A stretch of 39,405 nt of DNA from Clostridia bacterium (GTDB taxonomy: Bacteria; Bacillota; Clostridia; Peptostreptococcales; Anaerovoracaceae). The notes under the pieces are model-generated. The model worked only from the letters and a program-made list of their open reading frames with translations. It did no database searches and was not told where the DNA came from. The stretch is taken from assembly GCA_024403115.1 (NCBI GenBank), contig JAKSSL010000009.1, positions 1 through 39,405 on the forward strand, written 5' to 3'. Of the stretch, positions 7,319 to 15,618 are shown piece after piece. Both the position numbers and the translations under genes were made by a program. The stretch's first letter is position 1, and each line of letters begins with the position of its first letter.

Positions 7319-8242
7319 TTAAATATTATGATATTCTTTGGCATTTTCACAATCTTTTCTGATTTGCTCTACCAATTCATCTATGCGAGAGAATTTAACT
7401 TCATCACGAGTCTTCTTGATGAAAACTATTCTAATCTTCTTTCCATATAGTTCCCTATCGAAATTGAAGATGTGAGTTTCCATATTCTTTTTAAACTCGC
7501 CTATTGTAGGTTTCACGCCCACATTGGTGATGCTTGGGTACATTCTGCCGTTATATATGCAGTAAGTGATATATACTCCATTTGGTGGGCTTACCATTTC
7601 CTCGTCCAAAGTTATGTTAGATGTTGGAAAGCCAATGCTTTTGCCCAATTTATTTCCAACTACAACTTCACCTTCTATATCATAATTTCTACCTAGGAAA
7701 GCTTTAACATCTTCCATTTCACCAGCTTTTATAAGGCCTCTGATCAAGGTAGAACTTACAACGGCATCGTCGATTTCAACGGGACTTATAACCTCAAGTA
7801 TAATGCCCAATTCATCACATTTTTCCTGTAAGAATTTTGTATCGCCCTTGGCCATATGTCCAAAACGGTAGTTGAAACCGCAGACTAAACCGCCAGCATT
7901 AAGCTTTTGGAAAAGCAGTTTTTCCACAAAATCTTTGGCAGGCATAGTCATAATTTCTTCATTAAATTCAATATTTACCAGATAATCTACGCCTAGGTCC
8001 TCTAAAAGCCCAGCTTTTTCATCTTGATAAATAATGTTTTTAACATTGTCTACGCCCTTCATGAAATTCTTGGGATGGTTGGAAAAAGTGAACACGGCCA
8101 CCTTGTATCCATTTTCATCTGCAATAGCTTTGGCTTTTCTAATTAAAGCTTGATGTCCCAGATGAACTCCGTCAAAATTTCCTAGTGCAACTATTGATTT
8201 TTCAAGATTTTCAACTTTATCTAAACTATCAAAAATTATCAT
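7319..8242 (-). CDS. ribF: Bifunctional riboflavin kinase / FAD synthetase
   Basis: RibF phosphorylates riboflavin to FMN and adenylylates FMN to FAD. The N-terminal nucleotidyltransferase domain shows GNFDGVHLGH (residues 21-30), FTFSNHPK and the STLIR motif. The C-terminal flavokinase domain shows GKSIGFPTSNI, a PPNGVY segment and SITNVGVKPT. The 307-residue length is normal. The frame is open 36 codons further upstream into truB, but the ATG at 8242 starts at the conserved IFDSL region and follows GAGGA, so it is chosen; an ATG four codons upstream is less likely. One base separates it from the truB stop. It is the last gene of the rimP operon, as is common in Firmicutes. Confidence 0.95.
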   Translation of the reverse strand: MIIFDSLDKVENLEKSIVALGNFDGVHLGHQALIRKAKAIADENGYKVAVFTFSNHPKNFMKGVDNVKNIIYQDEKAGLLEDLGVDYLVNIEFNEEIMTMPAKDFVEKLLFQKLNAGGLVCGFNYRFGHMAKGDTKFLQEKCDELGIILEVISPVEIDDAVVSSTLIRGLIKAGEMEDVKAFLGRNYDIEGEVVVGNKLGKSIGFPTSNITLDEEMVSPPNGVYITYCIYNGRMYPSITNVGVKPTIGEFKKNMETHIFNFDRELYGKKIRIVFIKKTRDEVKFSRIDELVEQIRKDCENAKEYHNI

Positions 8243-8243
8243 T

Positions 8244-9185
8244 CTATTCCTCATAAAATACTTTATCAGCCACGTATTTGTGATATTGATGGCTGTAATA
8301 TGCAACTCCCAAAAAGCTCCCATTCTCGTTAAAAACGCAGAATTTTTCATCTAAAAGATGGTCGTGAAGCTTGGGAATTTCCTCATCAAATTGACCTGGC
8401 GTAATGCTAATGCACTCAGCTGGTGGTATATGCATGCCTGTAATGAACTTGCTGCCAGTGTGATCCATTGGAACTACAATCTTTCCAAGTTTATCAAGAG
8501 GATATTCTGTCACTTTAATATGGCTTAAAAGCTCATTAATATCCATATCCTTGATTTTTTCAATACTGATTGCATCATCCTGAGTGAAAACGCCGCTGGC
8601 TTCTCTTTCCAAATAGCTCATAGTCCCGCAAGTTCCAAGTCTTACACCTAAATCATGGCATATGGATCTCACATAGGTTCCTTTTGAGCAAACCACTCTA
8701 AATTCAATGTTTTCACCATCAAAAGACAATAAATCCATGGATTTGATATATGTTTTTCTCTTCTTAATATCATCAGGCAATTCTATGCCAGCACGAGCGT
8801 ATTCGTATAGCTTTTTCCCATTGAATTTAAGAGCGGAAAACTTAGGTGGAATCTGTTCAATAAAGCCTATTTGGAAAGCTTTTATAACATCTTCCTTGGA
8901 AAGTGTTGGAATTTTCTTTTCTTCAAGGATATTGCCCCAAATGTCCAAAGTATCAGTTTCTAGGCCTAGCTTACAAATACATCTGTAAACTTTAAGATCA
9001 TAGTCCAAATAGTCCATAATTCTAGTGGCTTTATTAATACAAAGGGGCAAAACGCCTTGGGCCATAGGGTCTAAAGTGCCTGTATGACCTATTTTCTTAA
9101 TGCCCAGCTTTTTCCTAAGTATTGCCACCACATCCTGGGAAGTATAATTTTGTTCTTTGTAGATATTTATTACGCCGTTTACCAT
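8244..9185 (-). CDS. truB: tRNA pseudouridine(55) synthase TruB
   Basis: TruB makes pseudouridine 55 in the T-loop of tRNAs. The 313-residue protein has the catalytic motif GHTGTLDP with Asp39, the KxSALKFNGKKLYEYAR segment (usually KxSAxKxxGxRxYxxAR), and a SKGTYVRSICHDLG motif. The C-terminus has a TruB/PUA-like RNA-binding tail. It lies seven bases after nrnA. There is no Shine-Dalgarno sequence before the ATG. Instead TATAAT lies six bases upstream of the start codon with TTGAAA 18 bases further up, so a second, leaderless transcript is possible (see findings). Confidence 0.97.
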   Translation of the reverse strand: MVNGVINIYKEQNYTSQDVVAILRKKLGIKKIGHTGTLDPMAQGVLPLCINKATRIMDYLDYDLKVYRCICKLGLETDTLDIWGNILEEKKIPTLSKEDVIKAFQIGFIEQIPPKFSALKFNGKKLYEYARAGIELPDDIKKRKTYIKSMDLLSFDGENIEFRVVCSKGTYVRSICHDLGVRLGTCGTMSYLEREASGVFTQDDAISIEKIKDMDINELLSHIKVTEYPLDKLGKIVVPMDHTGSKFITGMHIPPAECISITPGQFDEEIPKLHDHLLDEKFCVFNENGSFLGVAYYSHQYHKYVADKVFYEE

Positions 9186-9191
9186 AATTAT

Positions 9192-9221
9192 ATTATACTA
9201 ACTCTACTATTTCCCTTTCAA
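9192..9221 (-). promoter_or_regulatory. Possible internal leaderless promoter of truB
   Basis: TTGAAA (9216-9221), an 18-base spacer and TATAAT (9192-9197) lie within the last codons of nrnA. Only six bases separate the -10 box from the truB ATG at 9185, so the transcript would start at or within a base or two of the ATG. Confidence 0.45.
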
Positions 9222-10167
9222 TTTCAAGGATTGCGTCCTTCAGACTTTTCTCAATAGTGTATCCTGATGCTCTTGTATGACCGCCGCCGCCATGGGCTTT
9301 TGCAAAAGGAACTAGGTCAACATAGGACTTAGATCTCATGCTAACTTTAATTTCTTCAGGGCCATATTCCTTTAACAAGACAGAAACCTCTGTACCTTCT
9401 ATACTTCTAAGTGTAGTCACTACAGAATCTGCCATATCCATTTCAGTATTTGTCTCTTCAAGCATTTTTTGGCTTGCATAAGCTATTAAAATCTTACCGT
9501 CTTTTACAGATTTAAGAGTTTCTAATATCTTTGCTTCCAATTCTATCTTGCCAATAGGCTCTTTTTCATAAACTTCTTGAGCCACTTCGTATGTGTTAGC
9601 TCCTAATTTTACAAGCTCAGCTGATATATTAAAGGAGTCAAAGCTTGAATTTGAGTTCTTGAAACAGCCTGTATCTGTTAGAATTCCAGTATATAAGGCA
9701 TTGCACATCTCCTTATCGAATTCTAAATCGCTTTGATTTTGCATTTCTAAAAGCAATTTATACATGATTTGTGAGCAAGCTGCCTCACTGCTATCTATGT
9801 AATTATATTGGCATAGAGGAATATCATTTTCATGATGATCTATGCAAATGGAATTCTTAGCTTCCTTAAATTTATCCAGCCTTCCCTTGATTCTACTGTC
9901 TTGACTACAATCTACAGCGATTGAAATATCAGGGTTTTCCAAGATATTTTGGTCTTCAGTAATATAACCATCATCTAAAAACTGTAAATTATTTGGAAGT
10001 TTTCCTTCCACCAAAACATATGCTTCCTTCCCTAATTGGCGTAAAGCCCTTTCCAAAGCAATACATGATCCTAAAGCATCACCGTCAGGATTAACATGTG
10101 GGTACAAAAGCATAGTCTTAGCTTTTAATAATTCCTGTGTAATTTCTTTTAGGCTATTATTTACCAT
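9193..10167 (-). CDS. nrnA: DHH-family nanoRNase / pAp phosphatase NrnA
   Basis: NrnA degrades short oligoribonucleotides left over from RNA decay and dephosphorylates 3'-phosphoadenosine 5'-phosphate. The 324-residue length is normal. DHH-domain motifs are visible: HVNPDGDALGS (metal ligands near H24, D28, D30), VDCSQ with D86, and DHH at 110-112. The DHHA1 domain near the C-terminus carries GGGGHTRASG. The start ATG overlaps the rbfA stop by one base (TAATG), and its AGGAGG ribosome binding site lies inside rbfA. The gene sits between rbfA and truB, the usual Firmicute order. With PNPase encoded close by, the region has two enzymes that finish RNA turnover. Confidence 0.93.
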   Translation of the reverse strand: MVNNSLKEITQELLKAKTMLLYPHVNPDGDALGSCIALERALRQLGKEAYVLVEGKLPNNLQFLDDGYITEDQNILENPDISIAVDCSQDSRIKGRLDKFKEAKNSICIDHHENDIPLCQYNYIDSSEAACSQIMYKLLLEMQNQSDLEFDKEMCNALYTGILTDTGCFKNSNSSFDSFNISAELVKLGANTYEVAQEVYEKEPIGKIELEAKILETLKSVKDGKILIAYASQKMLEETNTEMDMADSVVTTLRSIEGTEVSVLLKEYGPEEIKVSMRSKSYVDLVPFAKAHGGGGHTRASGYTIEKSLKDAILEIEREIVELV

Positions 10168-10580
10168 TAGAAATCATCCTCCTCGCTCTCCTCATATACA
10201 GGATAGTCCTCAATATGAAGTGAGTTTAATACTTCATCCATATGTCTGCCATATTCCATAGATGTGTCTATTTTGAATATAAGCTCTGGAATATGATGTA
10301 AAGTTAGGGATCTGCCTATTTCTCTTTTAATCATTCCCTTTGCTGAATTTAAGCCTTCAATGACCTTTTGATTTCTCTCTTCCTTCTTCTCAGGGTCTTG
10401 GTCCATATTAAGCACAGTAACATAACAAGTGGCGTATGAACCGTCCCTTGTTACGTCAACTGTTGAAATACTAACCATTGAATCACTTAATCTAGGGTCT
10501 TTAATTCCAGTCATTAATAATTCGCTTATAATCTTTTGAATTTCACCGCCTAAGCGGCCTTGTCTATATCCTTTTCCCAT
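10167..10580 (-). CDS. rbfA: 30S ribosome-binding factor RbfA
   Basis: RbfA is a small KH-fold protein that binds immature 30S subunits and helps mature the 16S rRNA. The 137-residue protein starts GKGYRQGRLGGEIQKIISE and has KDPRL, the VTRDGSYATCYVTVL strand and a LHHIPELIFKIDTSMEYG segment, all typical. The C-terminal tail is acidic. It starts ten bases after the infB stop, with AGGAG at the right distance, and overlaps nrnA by one base. Confidence 0.96.
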   Translation of the reverse strand: MGKGYRQGRLGGEIQKIISELLMTGIKDPRLSDSMVSISTVDVTRDGSYATCYVTVLNMDQDPEKKEERNQKVIEGLNSAKGMIKREIGRSLTLHHIPELIFKIDTSMEYGRHMDEVLNSLHIEDYPVYEESEEDDF

Positions 10581-10590
10581 AGTTCTCCTA

Positions 10591-13254
10591 TTAGTCTCTT
10601 TCGATTTCTACCATGTGGAAGCATTCGATTTCGTCGCCTTCTTTAATATCATTGTATTTTTCAATACCGATACCGCATTCTAAGCCCTTAGCGACTTCTT
10701 TTGCATCATCCTTAAATCTCTTAAGTGATGAAATTGTTCCTTCGTGGATTACAATACCGTCACGAACCAATCTGATTTCGCAATTTCTCATAATCTTACC
10801 GTCAATAACATAAGCACCTGCAATGATACCAACATTTGGAACCTTGAAAGTATCTCTTACTTCTGCACGGCCTAATACTTCTTCCTTAAATTCAGGATCA
10901 AGCATACCCTTCATGGCAGCTTCTACATCATTAATAATGTCGTAGATTACTCTATATAATCTCATTTCAACATTATCTTGTTCTGCCATTGATTGAATTG
11001 CTACGCTTGGTCTTACATTGAATCCGATAATGATTGAACCAGTTGTATTTGCAAGCATAATGTCTGATTCATTAATAGTACCAACGCCTGTATGAACAAT
11101 CTTTACTCTTACATTTTCGTTGGAAAGCTTTTCCAATGAAGTTACAATAGCACCAACTGAACCTTGAACGTCAGCCTTAATAATCAAGTTAAGATCCTTA
11201 ACTTCGCCTTCGTTGATTTGACTGAATAATTGTTCAAGTGAAGTGCTTGCGTTTCTAGCCAAGATTTCATCTCTAAGCTTTTGTTGTCTATTTTCAGCGA
11301 TTTCTCTTGCAACCTTATCTTCTTTTACTGCGTTAAATTCGTCACCAGCTTGTGGAACGTCTGTCAAACCTAGAATCTTAACTGCAGTTGCAGGACCAGC
11401 TTCTTTGATAGTTCTTCCCTTATCGTTTACCATTCTTCTGATCTTACCTGAGCAAGTTCCGGCAACGATTGGCATTCCTGTCTTCAAAGTACCATTTGTT
11501 ACTAGGATTGAAGCTACTGGGCCCTTAGCCTTATCAAGTCTTGCTTCAATAACAGAACCTAGAGCTAATCTGTTAGGGTTAGCTTTTAATTCCAAAACAT
11601 CTGCTTGTAATAGAATCATTTCCAAAAGTTCTGTGATACCTTCGCCCTTCTTAGCTGATACAGGTACGCAGATTGTTTCTCCACCCCAGTCTTCAACTAA
11701 GATGCCATTTTCTGCAAGGTCTTGCTTTACCTTGTCAGGGTTAGCGCCAGGTTTATCCATCTTGTTAATAGCAACAATAATTGGAACGCCTGCTGCTTTT
11801 GCATGGCTGATAGATTCAATAGTTTGAGGCTTAACAGAGTCATCGGCTGCTACAACCAAGACTGCGATATCTGTTACCATAGCACCTCTAGCACGCATTG
11901 CTGTAAAAGCTTCGTGTCCAGGAGTATCTAGGAACACAATCTTCTTACCATTGATTTCTACTTCTGAAGCACCGATATGTTGAGTGATACCGCCTGATTC
12001 ACCTGCTGTAACATTAGTATTTCTAATTGCGTCAAGCAATGAAGTCTTACCATGGTCAACGTGACCCATTACAGTGATAATTGGTGGTCTTGCAACTAGA
12101 TCTTCTTCGCTGTCTTCGAAGTTTTCAATGCCAGTTTCTTCAATATCTTCAACAACCTTGTCGATCATGATGTCGATTCCAAGCTCTGCTGCTACCAATT
12201 CGCAAGTGTCTTCGTCAAGATTTTGGTTAATGTTTGCCATAATACCCAATCTCATCAAAGTCATGATTACTGCTGATTGGCTTGCCTCTGTTTGTTCACA
12301 GAAACCTGCAACAGTAATAGGTACAGAGATTACCTTTGTACCCAATGGAATGATTTCTTCCTCTTCTTCAACTTCTTCAACAACCTTGTAATCCTTGTGT
12401 TTCTTTGGCTTTGCAGCCTTTTCAAGGGAGCGGCTCTTCATAGCCTTCTTGCTCTTCTTACCTTGTTGTTCAAACTTATCATACTTATCGTGTTCTTCGT
12501 TCTTCTTGCCCTTCTTGCCATGGTTTTCATTTACCATTCCGCTTGGAGCTGATTCATTGTCAACACGCTTTCTTGTATTTTGCTTATCGTTCTTGGAAGC
12601 CTCATCACGTTGATAATCGGCCTTATCCTGCCTTTGAGTTCTTCCTTGATTAACATCACCATTCTTAGGTTTTCTTTGGTCTAAGCGCTTGTTTTTAGCC
12701 TTCTTTTGGCGTTCTTTAAGTTCCTTCTCATCCTTGTGAACTTCTTCTGCGCTCTTAATAACCTTTACTCCAATAGCAGGCTTCTTTTCTTCCTTCTTTG
12801 GAGCTTCTTTCTTCTCAGCCTTTTCAGCTTTTTCTGCTTTGGCAGCCTTTTCTTCCTTAGTCTTTGGCTCTTCCTTTACGGCTTCTTCCTTAGCTTTTGC
12901 AGCTGTCTTCTTTGGAGCTTCCTTCTTTTCAGCCTTTTCAGGTTTTTCAGCTTTGGCTGTTTTCTCTTCCTTAGCTTTCTTTTCTGCCTTTACTTCCTTA
13001 ACAGCTTCTTCCTTTTTCTCCTCTTCCTTAGGAGCTGCCGGAGCAACAGGCATAACAGGCTTAAACATGCTCATAATATTAGGAGCGCCTTGTGGCATTT
13101 GAGTCTTCTTGCCCAAAGCTTCTCTCAATTTATCAGCTTCCAAACCTGTAAGTCCCTTCATTTGACTTTTTATTTCCATTCCAAACTCGTTAGCTTTTGC
13201 AACGACTTCTTTTGGATCTATTCCTAATTCGTTTGCTAATTCCTTAACGTTCAT
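10591..13254 (-). CDS. infB: Translation initiation factor IF-2
   Basis: IF-2 is the GTPase that places initiator tRNA on the 30S subunit and promotes subunit joining. The 887-residue protein has an IF2_N helix bundle at 1-50, a long Lys/Glu/Ala-rich spacer to about residue 300, a second IF2_N-like module at about 310-365, and then the G domain with GHVDHGKT at 397-404, DTPGHEAF and NKMD. The remaining translation-factor domains end in the usual acidic/hydrophobic tail. The start follows AAAGGAGG. The spacer contains repeated [17 protein letters not shown] units, reflected in DNA repeats at 12794-12845 and 12908-12959. Internal starts giving shorter isoforms are known in other bacteria; none is obvious here. 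Confidence 0.98.
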   Translation of the reverse strand: MNVKELANELGIDPKEVVAKANEFGMEIKSQMKGLTGLEADKLREALGKKTQMPQGAPNIMSMFKPVMPVAPAAPKEEEKKEEAVKEVKAEKKAKEEKTAKAEKPEKAEKKEAPKKTAAKAKEEAVKEEPKTKEEKAAKAEKAEKAEKKEAPKKEEKKPAIGVKVIKSAEEVHKDEKELKERQKKAKNKRLDQRKPKNGDVNQGRTQRQDKADYQRDEASKNDKQNTRKRVDNESAPSGMVNENHGKKGKKNEEHDKYDKFEQQGKKSKKAMKSRSLEKAAKPKKHKDYKVVEEVEEEEEIIPLGTKVISVPITVAGFCEQTEASQSAVIMTLMRLGIMANINQNLDEDTCELVAAELGIDIMIDKVVEDIEETGIENFEDSEEDLVARPPIITVMGHVDHGKTSLLDAIRNTNVTAGESGGITQHIGASEVEINGKKIVFLDTPGHEAFTAMRARGAMVTDIAVLVVAADDSVKPQTIESISHAKAAGVPIIVAINKMDKPGANPDKVKQDLAENGILVEDWGGETICVPVSAKKGEGITELLEMILLQADVLELKANPNRLALGSVIEARLDKAKGPVASILVTNGTLKTGMPIVAGTCSGKIRRMVNDKGRTIKEAGPATAVKILGLTDVPQAGDEFNAVKEDKVAREIAENRQQKLRDEILARNASTSLEQLFSQINEGEVKDLNLIIKADVQGSVGAIVTSLEKLSNENVRVKIVHTGVGTINESDIMLANTTGSIIIGFNVRPSVAIQSMAEQDNVEMRLYRVIYDIINDVEAAMKGMLDPEFKEEVLGRAEVRDTFKVPNVGIIAGAYVIDGKIMRNCEIRLVRDGIVIHEGTISSLKRFKDDAKEVAKGLECGIGIEKYNDIKEGDEIECFHMVEIERD
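12794..12959 (-). repeat. Internal repeats in the IF-2 linker
   Basis: Two near-identical copies of about 50 bases (12794-12845 and 12908-12959) code for the [16 protein letters not shown] segment of the IF-2 linker. They are 114 bases apart and in frame, so the linker length could vary by slippage or recombination. Confidence 0.6.
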
Positions 13255-13269
13255 ATATCACGCCTCCTT

Positions 13270-13578
13270 TTAGTCCAGATTCTCAATTTCCTTGACTATA
13301 GCTTCTGAAAAATTATTATCGTTTATTCCGAAAATTCCCTTGTTATTTTGTCCGCATATTTTTGAAAGTTCCTCTATTGTGGAAAATTCCAGGTATTTAA
13401 CCTTAGCTTCCCTGCAAGCAGTCTCCAGTTTCTTCTTGCTATTTTCAGATACGTCTTTTGCAACCACAACCAGCTTTACCTTCTTTCTGGCTATGCCGTC
13501 CAAAACCGTATTGTATCCGCTCACAAGATTTCTGGATTTTGTAGCAAATCCAAAGTATGCACTAAGTTTACTGTTCAT
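13270..13578 (-). CDS. L7Ae-family RNA-binding protein YlxQ
   Basis: This 102-residue protein of the L7Ae/L30e/S12e fold, the YlxQ type found between ylxR and infB in Firmicutes, is expected to bind kink-turn RNA. Visible features are FGFATKSRNLVSGYN near the start, the KKVKLVVVAKDVSENSKKKL strand and helix, and a C-terminal GIFGINDNNFS segment. Its start overlaps the end of the upstream gene by 11 bases, and infB follows after 15 bases. Its cellular target is not settled; the family placement is firm. Confidence 0.88.
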   Translation of the reverse strand: MNSKLSAYFGFATKSRNLVSGYNTVLDGIARKKVKLVVVAKDVSENSKKKLETACREAKVKYLEFSTIEELSKICGQNNKGIFGINDNNFSEAIVKEIENLD

Positions 13579-13837
13579 CTTCCTTCAGTTCCTCCAAAAG
13601 CTTTGAAATTTGTTCTTCCTTAACATCTTTGAAGTTTCTGTAAAAAGCCTTTTTCTTTACAGCTAATTCCACACACTTAGGATTACTTTTGCAAAGGTAA
13701 ACGCCTCGTCCCTTTGCTCTGCCACTATGGTCTATGGTAATTTGACCCTCATAATATGCAATTCTTAAAAGCTCCTTTTGAGCTTTCTTTTCGCCGCATC
13801 CTACGCAGCTTCTTTCAGGAATTTTTCTTTCTTTCAT
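13568..13837 (-). CDS. rnpM: RNase P modulator RnpM (YlxR, DUF448)
   Basis: This is an 89-residue YlxR-family protein. Key features are the PERSCVGCGEKKAQKELLRI start, with a Cys-x-x-Cys pair, and the GRAKGRGVYLC segment that forms the RNA-binding surface. YlxR proteins have been linked to RNase P activity in Gram-positive bacteria, which is the basis for the RnpM name. The gene lies two bases after nusA and overlaps ylxQ by 11 bases, the standard nusA-ylxR-ylxQ-infB order. Confidence 0.9.
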   Translation of the reverse strand: MKERKIPERSCVGCGEKKAQKELLRIAYYEGQITIDHSGRAKGRGVYLCKSNPKCVELAVKKKAFYRNFKDVKEEQISKLLEELKEDEQ

Positions 13838-13839
13838 AA

Positions 13840-15009
13840 CTATAATTCAATAAAATCTGTTTCTTCTACAACTTCCTCTGTTTCTTCATCTGAACCAAAG
13901 AATTGACTATGGCTCTTAATATCTATCTTCCATCCACTAACCTTAGCGGCAAGTCTAACGTTTTGGCCTTCCTTACCGATTGCTAGTGATAATTGATAAT
14001 CTGGAACTACTGCCATTGCTTCAGCTGCATCTTCATCAAGGATTACAACCTTTTCTACATCTGATGGGCTAAGCACATTGCTGATCATAATTTCAGGATC
14101 AGCGTTCCAGTTGATTACGTCTATCTTTTCGCCACCAAGTTCATCAACAATTGCATCAATTCTCATTCCTCTTTCACCTACGCATGAACCGATAGGATCA
14201 ACTGTTTCATCTGAGGAATATACAGCAATCTTTGTTCTAGAACCTGCTTCTCTGGCAATACCCATGATTTCAACAACGCCTTCAGCGATTTCAGGGATTT
14301 CTCTTTCGAATAAGCCCTTTACTAGGCCTGGATGTGAACGTGATACAAAGATTTGAGCTTCCTTGTCCTTATCCTTCTTAACATCCATAACGAAGACCTT
14401 GATTCTTTCTCCTTCACGATATGTTTCGCCAGGAACTTGTTCCTTTGGTGGAAGTAACGCAGTTGTTTCGTCTAATCTAACGATTACTGAACGCTTTTGG
14501 CCGTTCTTTGCAGGTAGAACCTTTTCAACTGTTCCGTTTACAATAGTTCCTTGCTTTTCTTGGAACTCTTTATATACGACCTTTCTCTTTGCTTCCTTTA
14601 AGTGTTGAGTCAATACTTGCTTTGCTTGTTGAACAGCATTTCTTTCGAAGAATTCTTCAAACATTCCCTTGATTTGCTTTCCTCTGCTGCTCATATTCTC
14701 ATCCCCTGATAAAGGTGAAAATTCTTGTTCGAAGATGTCGCCCACCTTGTATTCAGGATTGATTTGCTTTGCATATTCTAGTGGGAATTCGTTATATTGA
14801 TCTTCAGGTACTTCCACAATTTGTTGTGCGATATAGAAGTGAGGTGTACCTGATTCTCTATCTACAACTACTCTAAATTGATTGAATTGAGTAAATTGCT
14901 TTTTGAAAGCTGATGTTAATGAAGCTTCAAAAGCTTCTAAAATATCATCTTTGGAAATACCTTTTTCTCTTTCTAATTGATTCAATGCATCAATAAAATC
15001 TTTGTTCAT
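13840..15009 (-). CDS. nusA: Transcription termination/antitermination factor NusA
   Basis: NusA binds RNA polymerase and nascent RNA and modulates pausing and termination. At 389 residues it has the N-terminal polymerase-binding domain (about 1-125), an S1 domain (about 135-200, VNGTVEKVLPAKNG), and two KH domains (CVGERGMRIDAIVDELGGE and LSLAIGKEGQNVRLAAK). It ends in a short acidic tail, without the C-terminal acidic repeats of the E. coli protein, which is normal for Firmicutes. The start follows AAAGGAG. It lies 11 bases after rimP. The hairpin in front of rimP is a plausible target for autoregulation by NusA. Confidence 0.97.
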   Translation of the reverse strand: MNKDFIDALNQLEREKGISKDDILEAFEASLTSAFKKQFTQFNQFRVVVDRESGTPHFYIAQQIVEVPEDQYNEFPLEYAKQINPEYKVGDIFEQEFSPLSGDENMSSRGKQIKGMFEEFFERNAVQQAKQVLTQHLKEAKRKVVYKEFQEKQGTIVNGTVEKVLPAKNGQKRSVIVRLDETTALLPPKEQVPGETYREGERIKVFVMDVKKDKDKEAQIFVSRSHPGLVKGLFEREIPEIAEGVVEIMGIAREAGSRTKIAVYSSDETVDPIGSCVGERGMRIDAIVDELGGEKIDVINWNADPEIMISNVLSPSDVEKVVILDEDAAEAMAVVPDYQLSLAIGKEGQNVRLAAKVSGWKIDIKSHSQFFGSDEETEEVVEETDFIEL

Positions 15010-15020
15010 ATCATGCTCCT

Positions 15021-15512
15021 TTAAAAAATTACTGCTAAATTAACCTTTGATACCAAATCTCTTGGTATTGAAATTTCTTCTTCATTTTTAATAAGTATAT
15101 TCCCATCCTGTAAGCCTAGTAGCTCACCTTCTAGGAATTTCAAGCCGTTAAAAGCCTTGTAAAACTTTATTTCGACTATTTTTCCCTTGTACTTGTCAAA
15201 ATCACTATCTTTAATAAGCTCTCTGTCCATACCTGGAGAACTTACCTCCAAATAATAGTTTTGTTCAATAGGATCGTCTTTGTCTAAGATTTCGCTGAGA
15301 TAACGGGATACCTTTTCGCAATCATCTGTTGAAACGAATAACTCATTTTCAGTACCGATTAGGCTTACATCCTGTATCTTGTCGATGTATATCCTTAAGA
15401 ACCAATCCTTTCCTTCTTTTTTAAACTCGCTATTGTAGAGTTCCATTTGATTTTCCTTGAGAAAATCCTTTAAAACTTCTTCTACAAAGTCTGTTATCTT
15501 TTGTTTACCCAT
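15021..15512 (-). CDS. rimP: Ribosome maturation factor RimP
   Basis: RimP is a two-domain protein that helps assemble the 30S head. The 163-residue protein shows the LRIYIDK strand, the ISTD-like FVSTDDCEKVSRYLSE segment, and YYLEVSSPGMDRELI, which is diagnostic. The C-terminal Sm-like barrel ends the protein. The frame is open 16 codons further upstream, but that stretch lies in the leader hairpin; the ATG at 15512 follows AAGGAG and starts the conserved region, so it is used. It is the first gene of the rimP-to-ribF operon. Confidence 0.95.
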   Translation of the reverse strand: MGKQKITDFVEEVLKDFLKENQMELYNSEFKKEGKDWFLRIYIDKIQDVSLIGTENELFVSTDDCEKVSRYLSEILDKDDPIEQNYYLEVSSPGMDRELIKDSDFDKYKGKIVEIKFYKAFNGLKFLEGELLGLQDGNILIKNEEEISIPRDLVSKVNLAVIF

Positions 15513-15529
15513 ATTAAATTTTCTCCTTA

Positions 15530-15565
15530 TATAACAATAAAGAGCGGACCTCTGGTCCACTCTTT
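15530..15565 (-). terminator. Terminator-like hairpin between psd and rimP (possible attenuator)
   Basis: On the minus strand AAAGAGTGGACC pairs with GGTCCGCTCTTT (12 positions, one G-T pair) around the loop AGA. It is followed by TTTATTGTTAT, a broken T tract. It can end the psd transcript, but it also lies downstream of the likely rimP promoter, so it would act as an attenuator for the nusA-infB operon. Confidence 0.75.
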
Positions 15566-15589
15566 AAGTAATAACTTATAGATGTATGT

Positions 15590-15618
15590 ATTTTAACACT
15601 AAATCCTTTAATTTGCAA
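15590..15618 (-). promoter_or_regulatory. Likely rimP operon promoter overlapping the psd stop
   Basis: TTGCAA (15613-15618), a 17-base spacer and TAAAAT (15590-15595) lie on the minus strand across the end of psd. The boxes match the consensus at 4/6 and 5/6. The transcript would start near 15583 and run straight into the hairpin at 15539-15565. Confidence 0.5.

Noticed and set aside
8243..8350. Extended N-terminus of RibF reaching into truB
   Set aside because: The added residues overlap truB codons and are not part of the family; the ATG at 8242 follows a good ribosome binding site.
11243..11827. Plus-strand open frame of about 194 codons opposite infB
   Set aside because: It lies opposite highly conserved IF-2 domains and has no independent support.
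12794..12959. Possible CRISPR-like repeats
   Set aside because: They are in-frame coding repeats of the IF-2 linker without regular spacers.
12706..13227. Long plus-strand open frame opposite the start of infB, rich in Phe, Leu and Ser
   Set aside because: It is the antisense of the Lys/Glu/Ala-rich IF-2 linker; the composition explains the open frame, and no ribosome binding site or family likeness is seen.
15530..15565. T-box leader ahead of rimP, suggested by the GGTCC hairpin
   Set aside because: No AGGGTGG-type T-box sequence and no specifier stem; the leader is too short.
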